A DNA stretch of 51,711 nucleotides from positions 1-51,711 of the forward strand of contig JAUYQZ010000024.1 of assembly GCA_030695415.1 (NCBI GenBank), read 5' to 3'. The position numbers were made by a program, and so were the translations under genes. A model generated the notes under the pieces. The model ran no database searches and had not been told where the DNA came from. It saw only the letters and a list, made by a program, of their open reading frames with translations. The DNA comes from Hylemonella sp. GTDB taxonomy: Bacteria; Pseudomonadota; Gammaproteobacteria; Burkholderiales; Burkholderiaceae_C. Positions 14,595-23,675 of the stretch are shown one piece after another (the stretch's first letter is position 1; each line of letters starts with the position of its first letter).

Positions 14595-17500
14595 ATGGAA
14601 CTGAAAATGGGTGCACGATTTGTGGCCTGGCGTTTGGGGCTGCTGCTAGCGCTTTGGCTGGGACCCCTGTCAGGCAGTTGGGCGCTGGTCAATCACGTGG
14701 CCACCACCATCAATGTCGCCGCCAGCAACAACATTTCGTCCATCCAGCTGACGAACCCGGTCGGTCTGGCTGCGGGCGACCTCATGGTGGCCTACGTGGC
14801 CCAGAACACTGCCACCTATCCGGTGGCCCAGGATCGTGCGGGCTGGATCCGTCTGCTGAACCAAGACAATGGAGGCACCCTCGGAGCCTCTGTCTTCTAC
14901 AAGTTCGCCACCGCCACCGATGTGTCGAACGGCAGTGTGACCTTTACATTCAACTCCAGCGCCCGCGGCGCGGGTGCCCTGATGGCGTTTCGCGGGGTCG
15001 ATGTGGCTAGTCCGGTCAACGCATCGGCCAGCCAGTCCAATGCCTCGTCCACGGCATTGACCGCGCCCGGCGTCACGACGACTGTCGCGGACACTTTGCT
15101 GGTCGCCCTCTATGAGTTCAACCAGGGCGGGAACTCCGCGACGCCGGCCGCCGGCATGACGGAGATCTTCGATGGCGGAACGGGCGCCGGGCCCAACGGT
15201 GTGACGATCGCCGGGTCCATCGAGCGCCAGGCGGCTGCTGGCTCCAGCGGCAACCGGGTTGCGACGGCCTCCACGGCTTCCGGAAATATCGGCATCCTGC
15301 TGGCGCTGACGCCGGCTGCGAGTGTGCGGGCCGACTACCGTTTCGATGAGTGTGCCCCCGTCAGTGGATCGGTGGGTTCCGTGCTGGATGCGAGCGGCAA
15401 TAGCCGCCATGCCACGCCTTTCAACGTCACGTCTCCAAGTCCGGCCGGCCGGATCAACAATGCCCTGGGCCTGGCCGCCACCGGCACCAGCGACTACCTG
15501 CGCATGGATGCCTCGGCCCTGAATGGGCTGACGGATTTCAGTCTCAGCCTGTGGTTCCGTACCAGCGTCAGCAAGTCGCAGCAGGAACTGATCCATGGGG
15601 TGCGTTCTGGTACCGGAACGCAAGACGAGTTGGAGATCTACCTCGTCAATTCGACCCAGGTCGTGGTCAATGTCAGGGACTCCGCTGACCTGACCTACAC
15701 CGTGCCGGGGTCGATCACGGCCTCGCTGACGGACAACGCCTGGCACCACCTTGCCTTCACGCGCACCGGCAGTAGGGGGTGCCTGTACATTGATGGGACG
15801 CTGGTTCAATGCCGTACCACTTACGACACGGCGGCACTGTCCTTGAACGCCAATGGCTTCCTGGCCGGGCAGGAGCAGGATGCCGTGAGCGGCTCCTTCA
15901 ACTCCGGGCAGGCAATGGAGGGGCTGCTCGACGAAGTCAAGTTCTTCTCGGGCGTTCTGAGCCCGCTGGCAGTCAGCACGATACGCAGCAACGAGAACGG
16001 TGGCCTGAATTACAACGGCACCTCCCGTGCTGCAGTGAGTTGCGGGACCACGCTGCACCATCTGCGGATCGAATACCCGGGCGATGGCCTGACCTGCACG
16101 CCCTCCACCGTGACCGTCAAGGCCTGCGCTAACACTGGCTGTACTACGTTCTACGGCGCAGGCGTGAGCGGTACCCTGGCGCCGGGCGGCGCGTCGTTTG
16201 CCATCGGCACCAGCGGCCAGACCACCTCCACGGTCAGTTCCACCACCAGCCCGGCCACACTCAGTGCCACCTTTAGTCCCACCGCAACCAATGCGCTGGT
16301 GTGCGTGAACACCGCCACTGCTGCGACCAGCTGCAGCATGACTTTCAATGACGCGGGCTTCATCTTTTCCGGCGCTGCCGATGGTCCCGCGAGCAATATT
16401 GACAACCAGGTGGCGGGCACGTCCTCGGCTACCTCCTACCTGCGCGCTGTGCGTACCAGCACCAGCACCCGGGCCTGCGAGGCAGCGCTGGTGGGCTCCA
16501 ACACGGTCAGCATGGGGTATCAGTGCAACAATCCGACGACCTGCAGTGGCAGCAACCTCATGGCCATCAATGGAGGCACGGCGACCACCATTGCCCGCAA
16601 TGACAACGGCAGCTTTGCGAGCAGCACCGCGGTATCGATGACCTTCGATGCCAACGGCAACGCGCCCTTCACCCTGAACTACGCCGACGTCGGCCAGGTC
16701 ACGCTGCGGGCAACGCGCGCTGCCGGGCCCACGGCTGCGGGCAACCTGCTGACTGCGCTCACGGGCACCTCGAACGCGTTCGTCGTCAGGCCCGCTGCCT
16801 TCGTGATCTCCAATATCCGCCAGACTGCGGCACCGCAGACGGCGAATCCGGCCGCTGCCGATGCGAACGGCGCCCGCTTCGTGGTGGCCGGCGAAAGCTT
16901 CAGTGCGTCGGTGACGGCGACCACTTCCACCGGTGCCACGACGCCGAACTATGGGCGTGAGACGGTGCCGGAAGGGGTGTTGCTGACGCCCACGCTGGTT
17001 GCGCCGGTGGGCGGCAGCGCGGGCGCGCTGTCCAATGGCACGGTGAGCGGATTCAGCAACGGGGTGGCGACACCAAACAACTTGGCCTGGAGCGAGGTGG
17101 GCATCATGACCCTCACCCCCAGTGTGGGCGATGGCGACTACCTGGGGGCGGGCAATGTGACTGGGACGATCTCGGGCAATATCGGACGCTTCTATCCGGC
17201 CCGCTTCGCCTTCAGTGCGGCGACCCTGACCAATGCCTGCACGGCCGCCACCCCATTTACCTACTTCAGCGAGGATGGTTTCACCACGGCTTTCACGCTG
17301 ACCGCGCAGAACGTGGCCGGTGGGACGACCAGCAATTACACCGGTTCCTTCGCCAAGCTGGCGCTGGGAAGCTGGAGCAACTACGGCTTTTCCGCAGCCA
17401 CGTTGCCGACTGGTTCAGTGCTGAGCAGCAGTGCGACCGCACCCACCGGCAGCTGGAGCAATGGCGTCGCCGGGGTGACCGCGAAGCACCAGATCAGCCG

Positions 17501-18062
17501 CCCGTCCGCGCTGGCCGGCGAGACGGCCGTGACCCTGCGTGCCGCGCCCACTGACGGTGAAGTGCCCGCCAGCAGCACGCCTGCTAACCTGGGGGATGTG
17601 ACCTTGCGCTACGGGCGGCTGCAACTGCTCAACGCCTATGGTTCGGAGCTGCTGGCGCTGCCGGTGACGCTGCGGGCACAGCGATGGAACGGCAGTGCCT
17701 GGGTCACGAACACCGATGACAGTTGCACCACCATCACCGCGCCCACTTCGGGCGCCGGCTTGACCTTCTATCCGGAAGTGGCGGTTGGGGTCTTGGGCAA
17801 TCACCTCAGTGCCACGGAAACCACGGCGACGGTGAACGTGACAGGCCGACTGGCCGCGGGCGATGCGGGGCTGAGGTTTTCCAGACCGGGGACGGACAAC
17901 AGCGGTTTTGTGGACATTTCCATCCCCCTGGCCGCGCGGCCCTGGTTGCAGTTTCCCTGGGGCATCACGCCGGTCATCAATCCGACCGGTCTCAACCCGA
18001 CCGGACGTGCCACCTTCGGCATCTACAGCAGCCGCCTGATCTACAGTCGCGAAAACTACTGA
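14595..18062 (+). CDS. mshQ: MshQ-like large surface protein with LamG-type and DUF6701 regions
   Basis: This large exported protein belongs to the MshQ family found at the end of the pilin part of MSHA loci; it is probably a tip-located adhesin (inference). The product is 1155 aa. A signal peptide is visible (RLGLLLALWLGPLSGSWA). Residues about 244-470 form a LamG/concanavalin-like jelly-roll, with ADYRFDEC, YLRMDASALNGLTDFSLSLW, DNAWHHLAFTR and GLLDEVKFF. The remaining 650 residues match the MshQ C-terminal region (DUF6701), ending with PWLQFPWG...GRATFGIYSSRLIYSREN. Cysteine pairs are frequent and the composition is Thr/Ser/Ala/Gly-rich, as in extracellular proteins. An in-frame ATG at 14607 is an alternative start. 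Confidence 0.85.
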   Translation: MELKMGARFVAWRLGLLLALWLGPLSGSWALVNHVATTINVAASNNISSIQLTNPVGLAAGDLMVAYVAQNTATYPVAQDRAGWIRLLNQDNGGTLGASVFYKFATATDVSNGSVTFTFNSSARGAGALMAFRGVDVASPVNASASQSNASSTALTAPGVTTTVADTLLVALYEFNQGGNSATPAAGMTEIFDGGTGAGPNGVTIAGSIERQAAAGSSGNRVATASTASGNIGILLALTPAASVRADYRFDECAPVSGSVGSVLDASGNSRHATPFNVTSPSPAGRINNALGLAATGTSDYLRMDASALNGLTDFSLSLWFRTSVSKSQQELIHGVRSGTGTQDELEIYLVNSTQVVVNVRDSADLTYTVPGSITASLTDNAWHHLAFTRTGSRGCLYIDGTLVQCRTTYDTAALSLNANGFLAGQEQDAVSGSFNSGQAMEGLLDEVKFFSGVLSPLAVSTIRSNENGGLNYNGTSRAAVSCGTTLHHLRIEYPGDGLTCTPSTVTVKACANTGCTTFYGAGVSGTLAPGGASFAIGTSGQTTSTVSSTTSPATLSATFSPTATNALVCVNTATAATSCSMTFNDAGFIFSGAADGPASNIDNQVAGTSSATSYLRAVRTSTSTRACEAALVGSNTVSMGYQCNNPTTCSGSNLMAINGGTATTIARNDNGSFASSTAVSMTFDANGNAPFTLNYADVGQVTLRATRAAGPTAAGNLLTALTGTSNAFVVRPAAFVISNIRQTAAPQTANPAAADANGARFVVAGESFSASVTATTSTGATTPNYGRETVPEGVLLTPTLVAPVGGSAGALSNGTVSGFSNGVATPNNLAWSEVGIMTLTPSVGDGDYLGAGNVTGTISGNIGRFYPARFAFSAATLTNACTAATPFTYFSEDGFTTAFTLTAQNVAGGTTSNYTGSFAKLALGSWSNYGFSAATLPTGSVLSSSATAPTGSWSNGVAGVTAKHQISRPSALAGETAVTLRAAPTDGEVPASSTPANLGDVTLRYGRLQLLNAYGSELLALPVTLRAQRWNGSAWVTNTDDSCTTITAPTSGAGLTFYPEVAVGVLGNHLSATETTATVNVTGRLAAGDAGLRFSRPGTDNSGFVDISIPLAARPWLQFPWGITPVINPTGLNPTGRATFGIYSSRLIYSRENY

Positions 18063-18175
18063 AACGCGTTCACGCGTTCTCAATTCACGGGCGATTTCGC
18101 CAAATTGTTGGCAATTTGTCATGCCGACGTAAAACTTGCCTGCGTTAGCTATGAAATATGCAGCAAAATAGCTGT
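18063..18175 (+). repeat. Cluster of four short inverted repeats between mshQ and mshI
   Basis: AACGCG-TTCA-CGCGTT (18063-18078), GGCGA-TT-TCGCC (18090-18101), CAAATTG-TTGG-CAATTTG (18101-18118) and AGCTAT...ATAGCT (18147-18173) follow one another. No U-tract is present. The region separates the pilin half of the pilus locus from the assembly half. Confidence 0.6.
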
Positions 18176-18268
18176 GTTTTCATTCACCCGGCCGCCTGCT
18201 TTGATCACTCTGGACGCTCACCTGCCCATGCCCGCAGTTGCGATGGCCTCGCCCAGGCGGAGGTGTCT

Positions 18269-19267
18269 TTGAAGTTCCCTTGGACCGGTCGTCGTTTGCG
18301 ACAGCGTGATGGTCTGGTGATGGCCTGGGATGGCCGCGCGCTGGCCTATGTTCAGGCGCAGCAGGAAAGCCCGGATGTGTTTCGCGTGGAGCGCTTCGGC
18401 GTGGAGCGTCGGGGCGACGACAGCGCTGAGGACTTTGCCAAGCGTCTGGCCGCCTTGGGGCTGAAGGGGCGGGGTGCGCGGGCGATGCTGCGGCCGCCCC
18501 AGTACCAGATGCTGCAGATCGACGCCCCCCCGGTGCCCCCCGAGGAGTTGCGCACGGCCGCACGCTGGCAGATCCGGGAAATGGTGAGCGTGCATGTGGA
18601 CGACCTGACGCTCGATGTGCTCAAGGTTGGCGACGACCGGGCGCGCACCACGGCCAGCCTCTTCGTGGTGGCTGCGGCCAATGCCGAGATCCGTTCCGTG
18701 ATGCAGACGGCGCAGGCGCTGCGCTGCGAAGTGCGCGTCATCGACATCCAGGACCTGGCGCAGCGCAACCTGCAGTCTGCCCTGGCGCGGCGACTGGGCG
18801 TGACCGATCGGGCCTACGCCGCGATCGTGATGACCGATGACCGCCAGGCCTTGCTGACGATCTGTGCCAACGACGAACTTTTCTATTCCCGTCGCATCGA
18901 CCTGGGCGAAGGCTTCATGCAGGCGGCATGGGGTGCAGGCGCCGACGGCACCGCCGGGGTCGAGCTCTCGCTGGCTGAGCCTGGTCATGAGGAAGACCGG
19001 GCGCAGCGCCTGGTGGTGGAGATCCAGCGTTCGCTCGATCTGTGGGACCGTACCTGGCCGACGCTGGTGCTGGACCGCATCACCGTGCAGGCCGGAGTGC
19101 GCACGCAGGAGATGGCGCGCTGGCTGGGGCAGCAACTGGGGCAGGCCGTGCTGCCGCTGGATGTGTCGGCCATGTTCCCCGGCTTCGAGGGCGGCACCGA
19201 TGCCGACCGTCAGCTGTGCTGGCCGCTGCTGGGCGTGCTCTTGCGCAGCGAACAGCGCAAGCTCTGA
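18269..19267 (+). CDS. mshI: MSHA biogenesis protein MshI, PilM-like actin-fold ATPase part
   Basis: This is the cytoplasmic actin-like subunit of the alignment complex, equivalent to PilM/GspL. It has the PilM-type features AARWQIREMV, HVDDLTLDVLKVG and a C-terminal helix (LVVEIQRSLDLWDRTWP). The start is uncertain. TTG at 18269 (giving MKFPWTGRR) has GGAGG five nt upstream and matches the family N-terminus, so I prefer it. GTG at 18263 and ATG at 18158 are in frame, but the ATG lacks a ribosome-binding site and lies in a hairpin. The product is about 332 aa. The next gene carries the PilN-like half, so the functions of MshI appear to be split over two genes. Confidence 0.8.
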   Translation: MKFPWTGRRLRQRDGLVMAWDGRALAYVQAQQESPDVFRVERFGVERRGDDSAEDFAKRLAALGLKGRGARAMLRPPQYQMLQIDAPPVPPEELRTAARWQIREMVSVHVDDLTLDVLKVGDDRARTTASLFVVAAANAEIRSVMQTAQALRCEVRVIDIQDLAQRNLQSALARRLGVTDRAYAAIVMTDDRQALLTICANDELFYSRRIDLGEGFMQAAWGAGADGTAGVELSLAEPGHEEDRAQRLVVEIQRSLDLWDRTWPTLVLDRITVQAGVRTQEMARWLGQQLGQAVLPLDVSAMFPGFEGGTDADRQLCWPLLGVLLRSEQRKL

Positions 19268-19285
19268 GCGACGGGAAGAACCGCC

Positions 19286-19957
19286 ATGCCCCAGCAAATC
19301 AATCTCTGCACGCCGATCTTCCTGGCGCAGAAGCGTTACTTCTCGGCGCAGACCATGGCTGCAGCGCTGGGCGTTTTCGTGCTGCTCGGTGGTGCTCTTT
19401 CGGGCTACTGGATCTGGACCCTGCAGTCGCTCACCGAGGGCTATGCGCAGTCGGTCAGCGCCAATCAGCGCGAGATCGTCCGGCTCCAGGCGGCCATCCG
19501 CCTCAACAAGGAGAATTCAGCGCCGGCCGATGCGGCGCTGGTGCAGGAACTGCAGGCCCGCCAGGGCGAACTGGAACGGCGTCAGGCGCTGCTGGCAGAA
19601 CTCACGCGCGGGCTGCTGCGCGAAGGGCAGGGCCATGCGGCCCGGCTGCAGCTGGTGGCGAGCAGCATTCCCCCCCAGGCCTGGGTCACCACCATCAAGG
19701 CGGATGCGTTGACGATGGAACTGGGCGGTTACACGCTGGAGCCGGCCGCCTTGAACGGATGGATGGAGCGGCTGGCGCAGAGCCCGCTGCTGCAGGGCCA
19801 GCAACTGAGCGTGGTGAAGGTCGAGCGTGTGGCCACCGATGGCCGCGGTCCCGGCGCGGCCCCGGCGCCCGTGCTGGCGCGTGCGGCCGGCGTGCCGCTG
19901 TGGGCCTATACGCTGGTGACTGCCGCAGCGCCGGCGACCCCGGGAGCCAAACCATGA
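19286..19957 (+). CDS. PilN-like MSHA assembly protein (second MshI-type gene)
   Basis: This is a bitopic inner-membrane protein of the alignment complex, 223 aa. It starts with MPQQINLCTP, the QQINL box that in PilN docks onto PilM. One membrane helix follows at about 25-47 (AAALGVFVLLGGALSGYWIW), then a coiled coil (SANQREIVRLQAAIRLNKE through LQARQGELERRQ) and a periplasmic ferredoxin-like domain (PPQAWVTTIKADALTMELGGYT). It starts 18 nt after the PilM-like gene and overlaps mshJ by ATGA. Confidence 0.85.
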   Translation: MPQQINLCTPIFLAQKRYFSAQTMAAALGVFVLLGGALSGYWIWTLQSLTEGYAQSVSANQREIVRLQAAIRLNKENSAPADAALVQELQARQGELERRQALLAELTRGLLREGQGHAARLQLVASSIPPQAWVTTIKADALTMELGGYTLEPAALNGWMERLAQSPLLQGQQLSVVKVERVATDGRGPGAAPAPVLARAAGVPLWAYTLVTAAAPATPGAKP

Positions 19958-20579
19958 AGCGCTGGTGGACCGTGATCGCGGCGCGGATCGATGCGCTGAG
20001 CCTGCGGGAGCGGGCCATCCTGTTCGCCATGGTGCTGGTGCTGAGCATGCTGCTGGCGAATGTGATCTGGCTGGCGCCCGTCCAGGCTGCCCACGATCAG
20101 ATCACCCGGCGGTTTGCTGCGCAGGATGCAGAGCTGCAGACCCTGCGTGAGGAATTGAAAAACACCAGCGGCGAAACTGGCCCCGCCCGCCTGATGCGGG
20201 AGGAACTGGCGCAGGTGCGTGATCTCCTGGCCCAGGTGAACCAGGACATTGCGGCCGCGCCGCAGACTGCTGACGACGATACGCCCCTGTCCAGGGTGTT
20301 GGTGCTTTTCCTGCGCCGCCACGAGGGACTGGTGCTGGTGCGCACCGCCCGCTGCCGCCCGATGCCCGCAGTGCCGAGGTGGCCACAGCCACCGGCGTCA
20401 AGGTGAAGCGTCAGGCGCTTGAGCTGACCGTGGCGGGCCCGTATGCCGAATTGACCCGCTATGTCCAGACGCTGGAGAAGGCCTTGCCGGCCTTGCGATG
20501 GGGCGCGATGAAGGTGAACAGTGAACAGCAGCCGACCGAGTTGACGCTGCAGGTCTGGCTGGTCGGAGGTGGCACATGA
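19954..20579 (+). pseudogene. mshJ: MSHA biogenesis protein MshJ (PilO-like), frameshifted
   Basis: MshJ is the PilO-like partner of the alignment complex. The N-terminal part is intact: a membrane helix (ILFAMVLVLSMLLANVIWL) and coiled coil (QDAELQTLREELKNT, ARLMREELAQVRDLL). This frame then runs into a stop at 20404-20406. The continuation, TGVKVKRQALELTVAGPYAEL...LTLQVWLVGGGT, lies in the -1 frame, ends at 20579, and overlaps the mshK ATG as expected. The frames join near the C-run at 20348-20350; a single missing C there (GCCC for GCCCC) would restore the full gene of about 209 aa. It is either a sequencing error in a GC-rich run or a genuine recent mutation. Confidence 0.8.
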
Positions 20580-20932
20580 AGGCCTGGCGTGCAGGGGGGG
20601 CTGTGGCGTGGCTGAGCCTGCTGCTGGCCGTGATGATGCCGCTGAGCGCGCAGGCGCAGCGTGATCCGACGGTTCCCCCGTTGGGCGGCGGCAGCGGCGG
20701 CGCAGCGGCAAAGCCGCGCGCCAGCCAGGGGTCCTGGCCCGTGATCGTGGTCGATGGACGCACCCATGTCGCTGTCGGCACGCGGCTGTATGCCGAAGGC
20801 CAGATGCTGGGTCGGGCCCGCATCGAACGCATCACCGAAACCGAAGTCTGGCTGCGCGAAGGGCGGGAACTGCGCAAGGTTCCCCTGTATCCCGGCGTTG
20901 TGCGCCGCCAGCTGCCGCCGGAGCAGCCCTGA
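20576..20932 (+). CDS. mshK: MSHA biogenesis protein MshK
   Basis: MshK is a small periplasmic protein, the counterpart of PilP/GspC, linking the inner-membrane complex to the secretin. The product is 118 aa. It has a signal peptide (VAWLSLLLAVMMPLSAQA), then QRDPTVPP, the RDPT-P box typical of MshK/MshL-associated proteins, a Gly-rich linker and a small beta domain (SWPVIVVDGRTHVAVGTRL to VWLREGRELRKVPL). The ATG overlaps the mshJ stop (ATGA). Confidence 0.86.
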   Translation: MKAWRAGGAVAWLSLLLAVMMPLSAQAQRDPTVPPLGGGSGGAAAKPRASQGSWPVIVVDGRTHVAVGTRLYAEGQMLGRARIERITETEVWLREGRELRKVPLYPGVVRRQLPPEQP

Positions 20933-20963
20933 ATTCACCTTTATGCATGAAAATGGCACCATC

Positions 20964-22772
20964 ATGATCGCAACCACGACCACCCGACTCCACCGCCGGC
21001 AGGCGATGCCCGGGCTGATCCCTGGACTCGTCCTGTGTCTGGGCCTCGGCTTGCTGGCCGGTTGTGCCGAGCGGCCGCGCCGCACGCCTGATGTGGCCGA
21101 GGCGATCCGCACCGAACTGGCGCCGGCGCCCGCAGCGGCCGCCCGTGGCTCGGTTCCCGCGCGCGTCAGCGACGCGCTGGCCGAACCGGCGCCCCCGGCG
21201 GTGCCCGTGCCGCCCGAGCCTCGGCTGGACCTGCTGGTCAACAACGCCAGCGCGCGCGAGGTCTTCCTGGCCCTGGTGGCCGAGACACGCTACAGCATGC
21301 TGATGCATCCCGATGTGACCGGCAACCTCTCCGTCACCCTGCGTGGTGTAACGGTGAAGGAAGCCCTGGAGTCGATCCGTGATGTCTATGGCTACGACTT
21401 CCGCATGGAGGGACGCCGCATCACCATCTTTGCGCCCACGCTGCAGTCGCGCATCTTCACGCTCAATTACCCGCACTCGCAGCGGGTCGGGCGCAGTGAA
21501 GTGCGGGTTTCTTCCGGCTCGGCACCTGCCAACCCCGGGACACCCGGTGCCACGGCGGCCACTGGCGTGGTGGGCGCCCAGGGCGCCCAGGGCACCCAGA
21601 GCACCCAGCGCCAGGGCGAGAGCAGCCGCATTTCCACCAGTTCGAGTTCCGACTTCTGGACCGAGCTGTCCGATGCCGTGCGCGGGCTCGTGGGCAAGGG
21701 CGAGGGACGCAACGTGGTGATCAGCCCGCAGGCCGGCATCATGGCGGTGCGTGCCATGCCGGACGAACTGCGTCAGGTGGAGCGTTTCCTCAAGGCCACG
21801 CAGGTGGCGGTGGAGCGGCAGGTCATGCTGGAGGCCAAGATCGTCGAGGTCGAGTTGCGTGAGGGGCAGCAAAGCGGCATCAATTGGGGTGCGTTTGGCT
21901 CCGACAGCAACGGCACGGGACTCATCGGCGTGCTGGGCAGTGGTGTGGCGACGAGCAATGCGCTGCTTTCCTCCGGCGCGACCGCGACGGGGGTCGCACC
22001 CGTTGCGATTCCGTCGGTGGCCGCGGGCGGCGGCTTGTTCGGTCTGGCTCTGGCGACCAGCCAGTTCGGCGTGGTGCTGGGGTTCCTGGAGTCGCAGGGT
22101 GATGTGCAGACACTTTCCAGCCCGCGGCTGGCCACGCTGAACAACCAGAAGGCCGTGCTGAAGGTGGGCGCGGACGATTATTTCGTGACCAACGTCACCG
22201 GTGGCACCACCACCAGCAGTGGTGTGGCCGGTGTGGCTGGCAGCACCACCTTGCCGACCCTGACACTGACGCCCTTCTTCTCCGGCATTGCACTGGACGT
22301 GACCCCGCAGATCGACGACGGCACCAGCATCATGCTGCACATCCACCCCTCGGTGACGACGGTGACCGAGAAGACCAAGGACGTGGACCTGGGCAGCGTC
22401 GGCCTGTACCGGCTTCCGCTGGCCTCCAGCAGCGTCAACGAGACCGACACCATGGTTCGCCTGCAGGACGGCAATATTGCGGCCATTGGCGGCTTGATGC
22501 AGGTTTCATCGAGTCGCAGCGCCTCGGGCGTGCCGGGCTCGACCGCCGCGGGCAACCCTTTCGGGTTCCTGCTCGGCAACCGTGCCAGTGCCGCCCGCAA
22601 GAAGGAGCTGGTGGTCCTGATCAAGCCCACCATCATCCGTAGCCCGCAGGACTGGGAGGCGCAGACCGAGCGTTCGCGCGCTGCCCTGGAAGATATCGAC
22701 GCCAGCCGTCGCCGCGTGATCAAGCTGGACGGCTCGGTCCAGGAGACGCCCGCGAAACCCGCGGCAAGGTAA
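20964..22772 (+). CDS. mshL: MSHA outer-membrane secretin MshL
   Basis: MshL forms the outer-membrane pore through which the pilus passes. The product is about 602 aa from the ATG at 20964; ATGs at 20943 and 21006 are also in frame and the choice is uncertain. A lipoprotein signal ends in LLAGC with Cys34 as the lipidated residue. An STN/secretin N domain lies at about 87-150 (LDLLVNNASAREVFLALVAETRYSM). A Gln/Gly/Ser-rich linker follows (GAQGAQGTQSTQRQG), then the secretin barrel domain with QTLSSPRLATLNNQKAVLKVG, IALDVTPQIDDG and RKKELVVLIKPTIIR near the end. The stop is 3 nt before mshM. Confidence 0.92.
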   Translation: MIATTTTRLHRRQAMPGLIPGLVLCLGLGLLAGCAERPRRTPDVAEAIRTELAPAPAAAARGSVPARVSDALAEPAPPAVPVPPEPRLDLLVNNASAREVFLALVAETRYSMLMHPDVTGNLSVTLRGVTVKEALESIRDVYGYDFRMEGRRITIFAPTLQSRIFTLNYPHSQRVGRSEVRVSSGSAPANPGTPGATAATGVVGAQGAQGTQSTQRQGESSRISTSSSSDFWTELSDAVRGLVGKGEGRNVVISPQAGIMAVRAMPDELRQVERFLKATQVAVERQVMLEAKIVEVELREGQQSGINWGAFGSDSNGTGLIGVLGSGVATSNALLSSGATATGVAPVAIPSVAAGGGLFGLALATSQFGVVLGFLESQGDVQTLSSPRLATLNNQKAVLKVGADDYFVTNVTGGTTTSSGVAGVAGSTTLPTLTLTPFFSGIALDVTPQIDDGTSIMLHIHPSVTTVTEKTKDVDLGSVGLYRLPLASSSVNETDTMVRLQDGNIAAIGGLMQVSSSRSASGVPGSTAAGNPFGFLLGNRASAARKKELVVLIKPTIIRSPQDWEAQTERSRAALEDIDASRRRVIKLDGSVQETPAKPAAR

Positions 22773-22775
22773 GCG

Positions 22776-23675
22776 ATGTACCTGCGGCATTTTTCGCTGC
22801 GTGAGCTCCCGTTTTCCATCACGCCCGACCCGGCATTTTTCTATCCGCACGAGGGCGTACAGGCGGCGCTCAACACGCTGCTGATTGCGCTGCGCAGCGG
22901 CGAAGGCTTCCTCAAGATCGTGGGGGAGGTTGGCTGCGGCAAGACCCTGCTGTGCCGCCAGCTGCTGCGCAGCCTCCAAGATGAATTCGTCACGGCCTAC
23001 ATTCCCAATCCGGACATGGGTCCGGACGATCTGCTCATGGCCCTGGCCCGTGAACTGGACATCGAGCTGGTTCCGCCGCTGAGCCGACACCAGGTGCTGT
23101 CCAGCCTGCAGGCGGGGCTGCTTCGGCATGCCGAGGCGGGGCGGCCGGTGCTGGTCTGTATCGACGAGGCTCAGGCCACGCGCATGACCACGCTGGAGAG
23201 CCTGCGCCTGCTGTCGAATCTGGAGACGGAAAAGCGCAAGCTCCTGCAGATCGTGCTGTTCGGCCAACCTGAGCTCGACGAGGTGCTGGCACGGCCGCAG
23301 ATCCGCCAGCTCCTGCAGCGCATCACCTTCAGCGAGTACCTGGGGGGCATGCAGCCCGAGCGTGTGGACGCCTATCTGGCGCACCGGCTGGCGGTGGCCG
23401 CCGAGGACGGGCTGACCGACATCCGGGTCTTCGAGCCGGCCGCCGCGGCCGCGCTGGCGAAGTACAGCCGGGGTGTGCCGCGGCTGATCAATGTGCTGGC
23501 CCACAAGTGCCTGCTGCTGGCCTTTGGCGAGAATGCGCGCCGCGTACAGGTTCGCCATGTCGAACTCGCCGCAGCCGACACGCCGGGGGTGCAGCTGCCC
23601 CGGCCGCGCTGGTGGCGCCGGCTGCTGGTACCGCGCTCCATTCAACGCAAACCGCAAGCAGGGGAAATGTCGTGA
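22776..23675 (+). CDS. mshM: MSHA biogenesis ATPase MshM (ExeA-like AAA)
   Basis: MshM is an ExeA/GspA-type ATPase, thought to help insert or assemble the secretin through the cell wall. The product is 299 aa. The N-terminus MYLRHFSLRELPFSITPDPAFFY is the family signature. Walker A is GEVGCGKT (50-57) and Walker B is LVCIDEAQ. The C-terminal helical region contains RGVPRLINVLAHKCLLLAFG. No membrane helix is visible after the ATPase, unlike ExeA, so it is probably cytosolic or peripheral. It overlaps mshN by four bases (GTGA). Confidence 0.92.
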   Translation: MYLRHFSLRELPFSITPDPAFFYPHEGVQAALNTLLIALRSGEGFLKIVGEVGCGKTLLCRQLLRSLQDEFVTAYIPNPDMGPDDLLMALARELDIELVPPLSRHQVLSSLQAGLLRHAEAGRPVLVCIDEAQATRMTTLESLRLLSNLETEKRKLLQIVLFGQPELDEVLARPQIRQLLQRITFSEYLGGMQPERVDAYLAHRLAVAAEDGLTDIRVFEPAAAAALAKYSRGVPRLINVLAHKCLLLAFGENARRVQVRHVELAAADTPGVQLPRPRWWRRLLVPRSIQRKPQAGEMS

